Below are positions 49,207-58,110 of a DNA stretch of 62,904 nucleotides, in pieces; the stretch's first letter is position 1, and every line of letters begins with the position of its first letter. Location: positions 1 to 62,904 of the forward strand of contig CACBIM010000003.1 in NCBI GenBank assembly GCA_902539295.1, given 5' to 3'. The position numbers and the translations under genes are program-made. The notes beneath the pieces were generated by a model that saw only the letters and a program-made list of their open reading frames with translations, did no database searches and had not been told where the DNA came from. The stretch comes from an uncultured SAR116 cluster alpha proteobacterium (lineage in GTDB: Bacteria; Pseudomonadota; Alphaproteobacteria; Puniceispirillales; GCA-002684695).

Positions 49207-50376
49207 TTAAATTTGTTTAGTAATCAAATCTGATTTAAATTTTGAAAAAGGGTTGTTTGGTAAATCAAAATGTGTTGTTAAAACATGATTGTATAATGAT
49301 CTGTAATCAACTTGAAAAGCTAAATTATTATTATTTAAATTATTAAAATTTAAGCTTCCACCAAATATACCTCCTTTGATAGATCCTCCTAATAGAAAGT
49401 GTGGTGCAGCCATTCCATGGTCAGTTCCTCTTGATCCATTTTCGTTAGCTCTTCTTCCAAACTCAGAGTAAGTCATAATAATTGTGTTATCCCATAAACC
49501 CATTTGTTTCAGAGCTTGAGTAAAATCAAAAATTCCCTCACTTAGTTCTCTTAACAAACTCCTATGTTTCCAGAATTGATCAATATGAGTATCAAAGCTT
49601 CCTATTGATACCTTAAACACTGGAATCTTTACTCCTGCATCTAATAAATTAGCAACCTGTGATAATTGAGAACCAAGGTTATCCCTTCCAATCCTGAATC
49701 TAGAATTTTTCTTCGAAAGTTTTTCTTTCATGGATTTAATATTTTCGTGATTTTCTTCTCGTTTTTTTATTAATTCTCCAAGTAAACCAATATTAGTGTT
49801 GCCTAAGTCAGGTATTGTTGAATCTCTAGACTCAAGTTCAGTAGGATTATAGTCAATTGAATTTGGTCCTAAAAACCCGTCAAGGCCTCCTTTGAAAACA
49901 CCTGGAGAATTATCTAAATGGATAGCTTTTGCATCAAATTTATATTTTTTTGATATACTATTAAGAGATTGTGTAAGCCAGCCATCTCTTCCTTTTGATG
50001 TGCCATCTCCGCCTGTCTCCCATAATTCAATAGATCTAAAATGAGATAAAACTGGTTGAGGATAACCTAAATTTTGAATGATTTTTAATTCGCCCTTTTC
50101 ATATAATTTGGCCAATCCACTTAAACTAAAATGCAAACCTGTATTCTTTTCAATAGTGAGAATTTCTTCTTTTTTAATGGCTATATTTGGTCTTAAATTA
50201 TAATAATATGGATTACTGTAAGGAATAACAGTATTCAAACCATCATTTGCACCTTGAAGTTCTATTAATACTAAATATTTATCTCTAACATTTGCAGACT
50301 TAAGAAAATTTGGGTAAAGGCTAAACAAAGAGGCTGAAAATAAAAAGCCATTAAAATTTCTTCTACTTATTTTCAT
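49207..50376 (-). CDS. DUF1501 family exported protein
   Basis: A 389-residue protein of the DUF1501 (alkaline-phosphatase-like fold) family. It starts with a Tat-like signal, KISRRNFNGFLFSAS. Family marks are LIELQGANDGLNTVIPYSN, SHFRSIELWETGG and the C-terminal TYSEFGRRANENGSRGTDHG with AAPHFLLGG. Function is not established. The start overlaps the DUF1800 gene by four bases; DUF1800-DUF1501 pairs are widespread. The pair is likely exported together. Confidence 0.92.
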   Translation of the reverse strand: MKISRRNFNGFLFSASLFSLYPNFLKSANVRDKYLVLIELQGANDGLNTVIPYSNPYYYNLRPNIAIKKEEILTIEKNTGLHFSLSGLAKLYEKGELKIIQNLGYPQPVLSHFRSIELWETGGDGTSKGRDGWLTQSLNSISKKYKFDAKAIHLDNSPGVFKGGLDGFLGPNSIDYNPTELESRDSTIPDLGNTNIGLLGELIKKREENHENIKSMKEKLSKKNSRFRIGRDNLGSQLSQVANLLDAGVKIPVFKVSIGSFDTHIDQFWKHRSLLRELSEGIFDFTQALKQMGLWDNTIIMTYSEFGRRANENGSRGTDHGMAAPHFLLGGSIKGGIFGGSLNFNNLNNNNLAFQVDYRSLYNHVLTTHFDLPNNPFSKFKSDLITKQI

Positions 50377-53141
50377 TTTAACTGATACCCCTCGTAACTC
50401 AGTATTGATTGAAAATCTTCATCATCTAAACCAAGATTTAAATCAGGAAGAAGCAATTTATTTAATTTAATATTATCATCTCCTAAATATCCTGAATTTA
50501 ATAAATTTTTAAAATTATCATTCACTGACCTGATAGAAGCAAAATCAATGCCTGCCCTTTTTGGTCCACAATCAAATTTTTTGTAAATACTATTGTGTTT
50601 AGGATAAAGAAGACTATACACCATGGTGCTAGGTTTTGTGGTATCAGTTAAACCCCATTTTTTTACTTTTGTTTCAGATATTCTCTCTTTTAACCATTTT
50701 TTCACGTATGGATTATTATCTAAATATGGAGAAAATTTATCATTCTCTAATACATGTTCAGTAGCTTGTAAAAGTCTTATCATCAACATCCTTTCATCTC
50801 TTGATTTTGCATGAAAATTTTGCGGCCTAGGACCTATTGGAAAAGATGAATCCCAGCCATAGTGTCCATTCCAAGATGTTATCCAACTTCCTTCCCATGA
50901 AGAAAAGATGTCAGGATTGCTAAAACCATGGAATACACTTATACTATTAAGTTTTTTGTATTTTTGTTTCTGTTTTGAATTGGCATCTGTTCCAAATTTT
51001 ACTTCTAAGCCATGCCAAAAATTTTCATTTAACTTTACTCCATAAAAGCCAATATCTATATTAGCCCATTTACGTGTCTCAAAATCTTTTGGTATCCAAT
51101 TAATGACAATGGCCTCTACACCTAACTGATCTTTAACTAACTTGTTATAAAAGTCATTTAATTCTTCAACATAATTGTTTGGAATATTTAATGTGTTTTT
51201 ATTAACTACATTGTCAATTTGAGCTATGCCAATATCTTCAAGATTATAACAGTTCTGTGCAAGGCCAATAACATTGTCTATCAATCTATCATTCTTAAGA
51301 AAATTTTTAACTTTTTGTTGTGAATTGGCTTTTGTTAACGTAAAACCACCTGAACCATCTGGAATACCTACACTAGATTTCTTCGCGTTGTTTAAAATTT
51401 TAATAACATTCTGCTCAGAAGTTAAATACTTGCAAACGCTATTCAGTTTTATCTTATTGTTATTAGAAATAAAGTTAAAAAGCTTTTTATATGTACCATC
51501 TTTAACACTATTATCATTTATATAAAAATTGCCAGGTTGATTTTTATAACTTAATTTTGTTGGTATTTTAAATGATTGTTTGTCTAATCTAATTGTATGA
51601 AAAAAATCTCTTTTTTTCATATTTGCATCTAAACCAATAATAAAAGTTTGAAGTTTTTTGGATATATCTGTAATCCCATTAAATTTAAGATATAAAAATA
51701 GGGAATTTCCATTTTTATTGACAACCAAATCAACATCACTTATTTGATATTCAGAAATTTTATTTTGCTGTTCTTCAGATAAATTATCTTTTTTGAATAA
51801 ATTTGATGTTGAAAAATGACTTTCTAACTTAGACATTCTTTTCTCGAGAAATTGGCCACTTAACCACTCTTTGCCTGTAGGCCAGCCTGCAATATTAGGT
51901 GGATTAAAAAGATCTTGTCCAAAATCTTTTGATAAAAATACTAGCCAACTCAAATTATTTTGTTTCTGCCATCCTTGAACACCTATTGTTCTTGCTGTTC
52001 CGTAAACAAGCTCAATGGGGCTTTTAACAAGTGTTAAACGATTGTTTTGATCCCAGAATTTTTCAAGGCTTATCGTGGCTTCAAATAATTTTACAATACT
52101 GAAATTATATTTACGAAGAGTTGAAACTAGAATTGCTAAATCTTCAGAACTAGGATCATTTAAGCCAACAAACTCATTATAAAATTTTTTTGAAATAAAT
52201 TCACCAAAAGCAGGATGACTAATAACAAGATCAATAAATTCATCTGCTGATTTAAAATCTTCCCCAAAAGCAGAGAGTTTCTGCCCAGAAACTTTATAAT
52301 TAAAAAATTGAAAATTTTGAGATACATGATTTATACCATGTCCAGGCAATTTTTTTGCAAAATTTTTTATTTCATTTTCAGAGTAGTTACCTTCCCCCAA
52401 AGAAAATAACTCTAAAAATTCTCGTGCTAGATTTTCATTTGGTTTTTGAGTAGTACTTTGTTCATTATTCAAATAAACAATCACACCTGGATCCATTATG
52501 GATTGTCTTATAAATTCATCAAATTTACCATTAGCATTTTTTCTAATAAATTCTAAATGCCGAACAAATGAGTGTGTTTGATTATATTCATCAAAAGCAA
52601 CAGAAAAATGGTCTAGCCAAAGCAATGCTAATTTTTCGAACTGAGGTACTTTATTTTTAAGAATTGACCTAGTCCATTTAAATTCTAAGTCAGTTCTGAA
52701 TGAGCTAATTCTGCAATCTCTTTTGCTTCTTTTCAATCCCTGTTCTATAAAGGATGTTGGAATATAATTATCTTTCCAACTAGGCCATTCAAAATTATCT
52801 TTGTAATTTTCAAGCTCATTTATTACTAAATCTATCGCCTCTTTTCTGGTTTTCCCTATATATCTTTTGACACGATCATATGGTGCACCAATACCAATTC
52901 TATTTTCAAATCTGATTGCTTCTTCAAGTGTAAGCTTTTGTTCTAAGTGAGTTTTATCAAAATTATTCAAGTCATAAATTAGATCATCTCTAGGCTCTGG
53001 TTTTTGAGTTTTTAAAATTTCTGCAGACGTTATAACTCCACCTTTGATTTTCACTGCTGAAGATGTTGGGAAGCAATAAAATAAAACAACAAAAACTGTT
53101 AAAATGGAAACTATTGGAGGTTTTATATAAAGATAGCTCAT
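50373..53141 (-). CDS. DUF1800 family protein with large insertion (922 aa)
   Basis: The N-terminus has a signal-type helix (VSILTVFVVLFYCFP). DUF1800 features run to about residue 435: KLALLWLDHFSVAF, NLAREFLELFSLGEGNYSE and PPNIAGWPTGKEWLSG. Most family members end soon after. Here about 380 more residues intervene before a family-like end (EDFQSILSYEGYQLK). The insertion has a module at about 468-585 that is homologous to residues 40-150 of the neighbouring 655-residue protein: compare GLDANMKKRDFFHTIRLD with GFDGNMGRGRFHSIRFD. A second unknown part, about 590-800, is rich in Trp and Asn. It pairs with the DUF1501 gene. Function unknown. Confidence 0.85.
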   Translation of the reverse strand: MSYLYIKPPIVSILTVFVVLFYCFPTSSAVKIKGGVITSAEILKTQKPEPRDDLIYDLNNFDKTHLEQKLTLEEAIRFENRIGIGAPYDRVKRYIGKTRKEAIDLVINELENYKDNFEWPSWKDNYIPTSFIEQGLKRSKRDCRISSFRTDLEFKWTRSILKNKVPQFEKLALLWLDHFSVAFDEYNQTHSFVRHLEFIRKNANGKFDEFIRQSIMDPGVIVYLNNEQSTTQKPNENLAREFLELFSLGEGNYSENEIKNFAKKLPGHGINHVSQNFQFFNYKVSGQKLSAFGEDFKSADEFIDLVISHPAFGEFISKKFYNEFVGLNDPSSEDLAILVSTLRKYNFSIVKLFEATISLEKFWDQNNRLTLVKSPIELVYGTARTIGVQGWQKQNNLSWLVFLSKDFGQDLFNPPNIAGWPTGKEWLSGQFLEKRMSKLESHFSTSNLFKKDNLSEEQQNKISEYQISDVDLVVNKNGNSLFLYLKFNGITDISKKLQTFIIGLDANMKKRDFFHTIRLDKQSFKIPTKLSYKNQPGNFYINDNSVKDGTYKKLFNFISNNNKIKLNSVCKYLTSEQNVIKILNNAKKSSVGIPDGSGGFTLTKANSQQKVKNFLKNDRLIDNVIGLAQNCYNLEDIGIAQIDNVVNKNTLNIPNNYVEELNDFYNKLVKDQLGVEAIVINWIPKDFETRKWANIDIGFYGVKLNENFWHGLEVKFGTDANSKQKQKYKKLNSISVFHGFSNPDIFSSWEGSWITSWNGHYGWDSSFPIGPRPQNFHAKSRDERMLMIRLLQATEHVLENDKFSPYLDNNPYVKKWLKERISETKVKKWGLTDTTKPSTMVYSLLYPKHNSIYKKFDCGPKRAGIDFASIRSVNDNFKNLLNSGYLGDDNIKLNKLLLPDLNLGLDDEDFQSILSYEGYQLK

Positions 53142-53191
53142 ATCAAATATATAGAAATCTATACAAATATTGAATTAAAAACAATTTTTAA

Positions 53192-53239
53192 ATGGCAGGA
53201 ACGATAGGACACGAACCTACAACCCTCCAGTTTTGGAGT
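53192..53239 (-). pseudogene. 3' half of tRNA-Trp (decayed; att remnant)
   Basis: Over about 48 bases the complementary strand repeats the anticodon loop, variable region, T arm, acceptor 3' strand and CCA of the tRNA-Trp at 55452-55527, in the same orientation, with about five differences and one extra base. The T arm reads GTTGTAGGTTCGTGTCCTAT. The anticodon CCA is kept (53234-53236). The 5' half is missing: no sequence upstream can pair with the acceptor strand. It is not a functional tRNA; it looks like the distal att copy left by insertion into tRNA-Trp. Confidence 0.8.
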
Positions 53240-53374
53240 TATAGTTAATGTTGTAACCCAATCAAACCATTCAACATAATCAACCATTTAGAAGAAATTA
53301 AAGTTCCAGTTTTACTTTATTTATGTATTTGGTTTAAAACTTTACCTGAGTAAAATGTGGGACATTATTTAGTT

Positions 53375-55342
53375 TTAATCAATCGGTAAACATTCAGTAG
53401 TATTGCCTTTATCCTCACAGAATAAACCACTTTTTTCTGGAATAGTGAACTTCTGACCATTGGCTCGTGTTAAAGTTTTTTTACTTGAATTGATATTATA
53501 AGCAATAAAGCCCCTCTGATGTTCTTTATATCCAAAACCAGAACCTACTTTAATATATTTTGACGTTGGTTTGCCAATATCAAAGTCATAAAAATCATAA
53601 TATACACTTCCATAATCTTCATCATCTGTATCCCAGTTATTGTCAGAATAAAGTATGTATCCATTTTCAGGGACAACAATAGCCATAGCCGTAAAAAGCT
53701 TTGCATATTTGATATTTTCTTTTGAATCAGGAGGTATTGCCAACGGATCATTTAATTTAGATACTCGCCAAGGAGCCATAGCAATTAACCTTGGGCTATG
53801 CAGATTTTGATCATAAAAGGACAATAGTGATTCCATTTTAAATATTTCATTAGTATTGTATCTTTCCACCCCTGGTGATTTATAAAGTTCAAGGAAAACA
53901 CCATTAATATATTTTGTTGTTGTTTTATTGAAGGTCCAACCAACGTTTCCTAAAATGATAGCGTGATCTCCTAAAGCATTTCTTAAAGACTTTGCTATGT
54001 TTGTTGTGGCTTTTTTGGCTTGGAAGATTAATAATCCAGTACTTTTTAATAACTGTTTATCTTGCCACCAATCGAGCATGATACCATCCGCATTATTTTT
54101 AAGTAAGCTGTCCTTCGCTAATTCAGATAAATAAGATGGATAACTGTCATCCCAAAACTTCACTGTTACGGTTTCACCATGCTCATCTTCATGAAACCAT
54201 TTTTTTTTGGTAATGTAACGGTCAATACCAGGGTAATCGTCAAATTCAGTATAGGTATAGTTCATATTCCATTTAATAGCATGCAAATTGAGGAGATTTG
54301 GGGACACTTTTGTTGAACTAGCAACTCCAGAAAATTTCTCCATTGGAGTATCTCTCCCGTCAAAAACATTCCAATATAGGTTATAACGGTGGATGTTTGG
54401 ATTAGTTCGATCCCAGCTAGTTTCTTTTCCTCCAGTCCAGGCTCTAAAAACATTTATAGTTCCTCGATTTTGTAGCTTTTCATTTATACTTTTCTTAAAA
54501 TTTTTAAGATGTTTATTTTCCACTTTCAAAGCTGTTAATTCTTGTGAATTACTGCCTGTGCCAACAAGAGTATTGTTCTGTTCCAATTCACCAAGCTCAG
54601 CTTGCATTCTTCTTAATAAAATAGTTGTCATTTTTGTGTCAGCACTAATTTGTCGATCAGCAAAATATTGATTTAGTGCATGCTCGGATTTTGCACCCCA
54701 TTCACCATTGATATTTCCTAAACTATATCCAAGTTTTGATAATTGATTTTGAATATCGCGAGCATAAACTATTTTTGATGGCTTGAGGCAATCTAATGCT
54801 AAACGTTTTAAGTCTTTCTTATGATGATCAAAATTAAGGAAATCTGTTGCAATTGAATCAATCTTGACTGAAGTCATTTTTTTTATTTCATTTACATTAA
54901 GAAAATGCTCACACACTGCCTCTATAAGCGATTGTTTTACTGGATTCATATAATTATAAAATTTTCTAAATGAACCATCGCGCAGTGTATCATGATAAAC
55001 AAAAAATCTTCCAGGTTGGTCTGGATCACTACTAACTTTATGTGGGATGGGGAAACTTGCTTCATCAAATCTTATAGAATGAAACCTACCTCTTCCCATA
55101 TTTCCATCAAACCCCATAGTGAATGTTGGTATTGGAACCGATAATGCGTCTGTTATTATATTATAAAATGTAGCAGAAAGATTTATGTACTCACCATCAA
55201 CATCTCCATAATAAGTGACTTTCTCGAATTGAAAATCTGCATGTGAAATATTAGATGAAAAAATCAATATAAAAGTTGCTAAAATTAGTCTTATCAACTT
55301 ACAAAAATTGAAAATTAGATTTAATAGATAAATTGATTTCAT
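53375..55342 (-). CDS. exported composite protein: novel module, PG-binding-like and glycosidase-like (655 aa)
   Basis: The N-terminus has a signal peptide (LILATFILIFSSNISHA). Residues 40-150 form a module shared with the DUF1800 protein next door. Residues about 194-232 (DIQNQLSKLGYSLGNINGEW, then KSEHALNQYF) look like a peptidoglycan-binding type 1 repeat. A coiled-coil-like spacer (about 250-290) follows. Residues about 295-620 resemble putative glycoside hydrolases of the GHL15 kind, with NADGIMLDWWQDKQ and HAIILGNVGWTF. Substrate is unknown; an extracellular polysaccharide is plausible. The gene sits alone between tRNA-Trp and its partial copy. Confidence 0.75.
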   Translation of the reverse strand: MKSIYLLNLIFNFCKLIRLILATFILIFSSNISHADFQFEKVTYYGDVDGEYINLSATFYNIITDALSVPIPTFTMGFDGNMGRGRFHSIRFDEASFPIPHKVSSDPDQPGRFFVYHDTLRDGSFRKFYNYMNPVKQSLIEAVCEHFLNVNEIKKMTSVKIDSIATDFLNFDHHKKDLKRLALDCLKPSKIVYARDIQNQLSKLGYSLGNINGEWGAKSEHALNQYFADRQISADTKMTTILLRRMQAELGELEQNNTLVGTGSNSQELTALKVENKHLKNFKKSINEKLQNRGTINVFRAWTGGKETSWDRTNPNIHRYNLYWNVFDGRDTPMEKFSGVASSTKVSPNLLNLHAIKWNMNYTYTEFDDYPGIDRYITKKKWFHEDEHGETVTVKFWDDSYPSYLSELAKDSLLKNNADGIMLDWWQDKQLLKSTGLLIFQAKKATTNIAKSLRNALGDHAIILGNVGWTFNKTTTKYINGVFLELYKSPGVERYNTNEIFKMESLLSFYDQNLHSPRLIAMAPWRVSKLNDPLAIPPDSKENIKYAKLFTAMAIVVPENGYILYSDNNWDTDDEDYGSVYYDFYDFDIGKPTSKYIKVGSGFGYKEHQRGFIAYNINSSKKTLTRANGQKFTIPEKSGLFCEDKGNTTECLPID

Positions 55343-55451
55343 TTCCTTACGTTAATTTAAATTTCAAAATTTAAAAAGATAAAAGTTTTTTAAAACTTCG
55401 CTTAAATTTTCGAGAAAAACTTGAACTCATTGTATTATCTATGTCACGTAA

Positions 55452-55527
55452 TGGCAGGAGCGATAGGACTCGAACCTACAACCCCCGGTTTTGGAGACCG
55501 GTGCTCTACCAGTTGAGCTACACTCCT
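55452..55527 (-). tRNA. tRNA-Trp(CCA)
   Basis: A full cloverleaf of 76 bases with encoded CCA (55452-55454). The acceptor AGGAGTG (55521-55527) pairs with CGCTCCT, discriminator G is at 55455, and anticodon CCA is at 55492-55494 in loop CTCCAAA with stem CCGGT/ACCGG. D arm is AGCTCAACTGGTAGAGCA and T loop TTCGAGT. A decayed copy of its 3' half lies 2.2 kb downstream. Confidence 0.97.
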
Positions 55528-55653
55528 AAAGTAAGTTCTAATTTGGAATACAGACATTTCTCTAATAAATCAATAGAAGAAGTTATATTTTCCAGTTCTT
55601 ATTAGGATAATTAAATTGAATTTATAATTGATAAACCATCATAACCTAAAAAG

Positions 55654-56472
55654 TTATTTTGTATTAAATAAAATAATCTCCCTAATTTTATCAGCAACCA
55701 CCTTTGGTTTATGTCTAAAAAGAGAACAATGACCTAATCCATTTAATAAATGAAAATGTCCATCAGCAGCAGCATCAGATACTATCTTACCTCTTACTGG
55801 GGGTGTTTGCATATCTTGATCAAAAGCAATAACATGCAGAGGCCGCTCACAATTAGGAAGCTCCTCCAAAGCAGTGTATTCCAAACAGGCTTGCCATTGC
55901 GCCGAGAGCATTTCGCTATTTCTGTCACTGTAAGCCTTCTCAACAATAGGCTTACACTTTTCCCAAAGTTGATCGTCGCCTAAAACTTCAGAAGGATACA
56001 TAAGAAGAGCATAGTGGGCTAATGCAAAATCTGAGGGCATTTTTATTTCGCTGTTGCGAAGATTAATCTCTGCCTCCTCCCATTCATGAATGTAACCACT
56101 TTTAGCGCCAGATGTCCCCATTGCAATTCCAAACTTACATAGTTTTGGATACTTGAGCAGCATTTCTTGTACTATAAGAGCGCCCATGGAAAGACCTATA
56201 ATTATTACAGGAGGCTTGCAAACTTCTTGAATGAGTTTTGAAAGATCTTTCGCGTATGTATTTATTGTCCATGGAGGATCTTCGTAACTTATTGTTTTTC
56301 CTACTCCTCTTGGATCAAAACTAGTGTTTCGAAAGTCTTTAAATAAATCAAATTGCTCCTCCCATTCCTCTCCGGTTTGATCACCTCCAGGACACCAAAC
56401 AATATCCTGCCCAGCATATTTCTGTACGAAATGAATATTTACATTTTTTGTTTTAAATGAAGACTGATACAT
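55654..56472 (-). CDS. alpha/beta hydrolase
   Basis: A 272-residue alpha/beta hydrolase without signal peptide. The nucleophile is Ser95 in IIGLSMGALIVQ, the Asp is in VIAFDQDMQTPP, and the His is in LLNGLGHCSLFRHKP. The oxyanion loop is VWCPGGDQTG. The family covers esterases, haloperoxidase-like and aromatic-ring-cleavage hydrolases, so the substrate cannot be given. It begins 97 bases from the divergent EamA transporter gene. Confidence 0.88.
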   Translation of the reverse strand: MYQSSFKTKNVNIHFVQKYAGQDIVWCPGGDQTGEEWEEQFDLFKDFRNTSFDPRGVGKTISYEDPPWTINTYAKDLSKLIQEVCKPPVIIIGLSMGALIVQEMLLKYPKLCKFGIAMGTSGAKSGYIHEWEEAEINLRNSEIKMPSDFALAHYALLMYPSEVLGDDQLWEKCKPIVEKAYSDRNSEMLSAQWQACLEYTALEELPNCERPLHVIAFDQDMQTPPVRGKIVSDAAADGHFHLLNGLGHCSLFRHKPKVVADKIREIILFNTK

Positions 56473-56568
56473 ATTAATTGAGTAATACTAAATTAATCAT
56501 TTATTTATAAAGATTACTTTAACAAAGGTTCCTAAAAAAGATATAAATTCAAATAAGCATTTAAAACT

Positions 56569-57450
56569 ATGGATCCTTTAAAACAAAAACATCAACCTCT
56601 TAAGGGTATATTGTTCTTTATTACTGCAATATTTTTAATTTCAGTTGTTGATACAATATGTAAATTTTTTACAAAAGATCTTCACGCAATCCAAATAGTC
56701 TGGGGTTATTTAATTGGAATAAATATGACGCTGTGGATTTTCTTTTTTCTTAAGGGTGAAAAGATTTCTAAATTAGTAATGACTAACAAACTAGTTCTTC
56801 AAATAATTCGACCAGCTTTTTTGATATGCTCAATATCAAGTTTATTTTTTGGACTAACATACTTGCCAATAGCGGAGGCTACTGCAATTGGCTTTGTAGC
56901 TCCATTATTTATTACAGCTTTATCTGTTCCAATTCTAAAAGAAACAGTCGGTATTCATCGATGGTGCGCAGTTATAATTGGCTTTTTAGGTGTTTTAATT
57001 ATTGTAAGACCTGGGAGTGAGTTTTGGCAATTAGCTTCTTTGATGCCTCTTTTGGGAGCTTTCTTCTTTGCACTTTTTCAAATAATGACAAGACTTTTGT
57101 CAGCAACTGAAAACACATACACCACTCTCTTCTATACCGGCCTTGCTGGTCTTGGATGGTCGAGTATAATGGTGCCATTTGTTTGGGTTCCTATGTTACA
57201 AATACATTTATATGTTTTTTTTTCTATCGGAGTTATGGGTGCAATTGCTCATTTATGCATGATAAGTGCTTTTGATAAATCAGAGGCATCTTTCTTAGCA
57301 CCTTATAATTATACAAAGTTATTATGGGTTGCAGTTTTAGGATATTTAATATTTGGTGACATTCCAAGTTTGGAAATGTGGATAGGTGCTTTCATTATAG
57401 TGTCAGCAGGCTTTTATGTTTTTAGTAGAGAAAAAATAAAGTCAGGATAA
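56569..57450 (+). CDS. DMT superfamily (EamA) transporter
   Basis: A 293-residue inner-membrane protein with about ten hydrophobic helices, arranged as two EamA repeats. The first ends at LPIAEATAIGFVAPLFITAL with KETVGIHRWCAVIIGFLGVL, and the second at FDKSEASFLAPYNYTKLLW with FGDIPSLEMWIG. These are the hallmark of the family. Members export amino acids, nucleosides or other metabolites; the substrate here is unknown. Confidence 0.9.
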   Translation: MDPLKQKHQPLKGILFFITAIFLISVVDTICKFFTKDLHAIQIVWGYLIGINMTLWIFFFLKGEKISKLVMTNKLVLQIIRPAFLICSISSLFFGLTYLPIAEATAIGFVAPLFITALSVPILKETVGIHRWCAVIIGFLGVLIIVRPGSEFWQLASLMPLLGAFFFALFQIMTRLLSATENTYTTLFYTGLAGLGWSSIMVPFVWVPMLQIHLYVFFSIGVMGAIAHLCMISAFDKSEASFLAPYNYTKLLWVAVLGYLIFGDIPSLEMWIGAFIIVSAGFYVFSREKIKSG

Positions 57451-57526
57451 AATTATTTGTTTAAAATAAATATTATTTAAAAGTATAAATAATAAATACA
57501 ATAATTATGAAAAGGTATTCTAATAA

Positions 57527-57787
57527 ATGAACAATTGTGAAGAATGTGGCCAGCCATATAAAACTTTATACAGAGTGAAGTATGAATTATTTCATTTAAG
57601 GTGGATACATATTTGTTTCAATTGTGGAAAGCTGAACAGAATGATTTATGGCGACCAAATGATATTTGGTGGCAATGCAAACTATCCATTTGGCTTCTTT
57701 AACCTTAAAAAAAGAATATTCAAACCAAAAGAAGATCCACCAAAAAAATATTTCTTAATGTATAAGGTAAATGCGAACTCGATTTAA
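57527..57787 (+). CDS. CxxC mini-protein A, 86 aa
   Basis: Unrecognised. Two CxxC pairs (CEEC near residues 4-7 and CFNC near 31-34) could bind one zinc. Between them is LYRVKYELFHLRWIHI. The next gene encodes a related protein in another frame that overlaps this one by 17 bases. A long tail (NYPFGFFNLKKRIF, KPKEDPPKKYF) follows the second pair. There is no signal peptide. Confidence 0.65.
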   Translation: MNNCEECGQPYKTLYRVKYELFHLRWIHICFNCGKLNRMIYGDQMIFGGNANYPFGFFNLKKRIFKPKEDPPKKYFLMYKVNANSI

Positions 57788-57956
57788 AGAATGTCATTTT
57801 TGTAAAATATCAAAGGAAGTTCTTTATCGCTGTAAATACAATAATTCCAAAGAATGGATATTTTTATGCGGGAAATGTCTTAACCAAATTAAATCAGATT
57901 ATCAGGATACTTATCAATATGGTGGAACTTGGAAAAGCAAAAAGAGTAAAACTTAG
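57771..57956 (+). CDS. CxxC mini-protein B, 61 aa
   Basis: Unrecognised, and clearly a paralogue of the preceding gene: CHFCKISKEVLYRCKY and EWIFLCGKCLNQ align with the two CxxC pairs of protein A, with the same LYR.KY pattern between them. It also has YQYGGTWKSKKSK, where protein A has FGGNANYPF. The overlap of 17 bases in a different frame implies translational coupling, and possibly a joint complex. Function unknown; a zinc-ribbon fold is the best guess. Confidence 0.6.
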   Translation: MRTRFKECHFCKISKEVLYRCKYNNSKEWIFLCGKCLNQIKSDYQDTYQYGGTWKSKKSKT

Positions 57957-58110
57957 AGAAATATATTTGCTAATTATTGAAATTTTTCAATAGTCTTTTC
58001 AGTTTCCAAAAATTTTAGATACAATGAAAGATAGAGGTTAATTTTTTGATCTACAGGATCAAGAGCGTAATATTTTATATTTAATATTAAATATTTTTTA
58101 GGAGATAATA

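Noticed and set aside
53192-53270. Second functional tRNA-Trp
   Set aside because: Only the 3' half matches; no 5' acceptor or D arm can be found upstream on that strand.
58046-58062. TTGATC-N5-GATCAA inverted repeat before the SnoaL-like gene
   Set aside because: Six-base arms in AT-rich DNA occur by chance and no other regulatory signal coincides.
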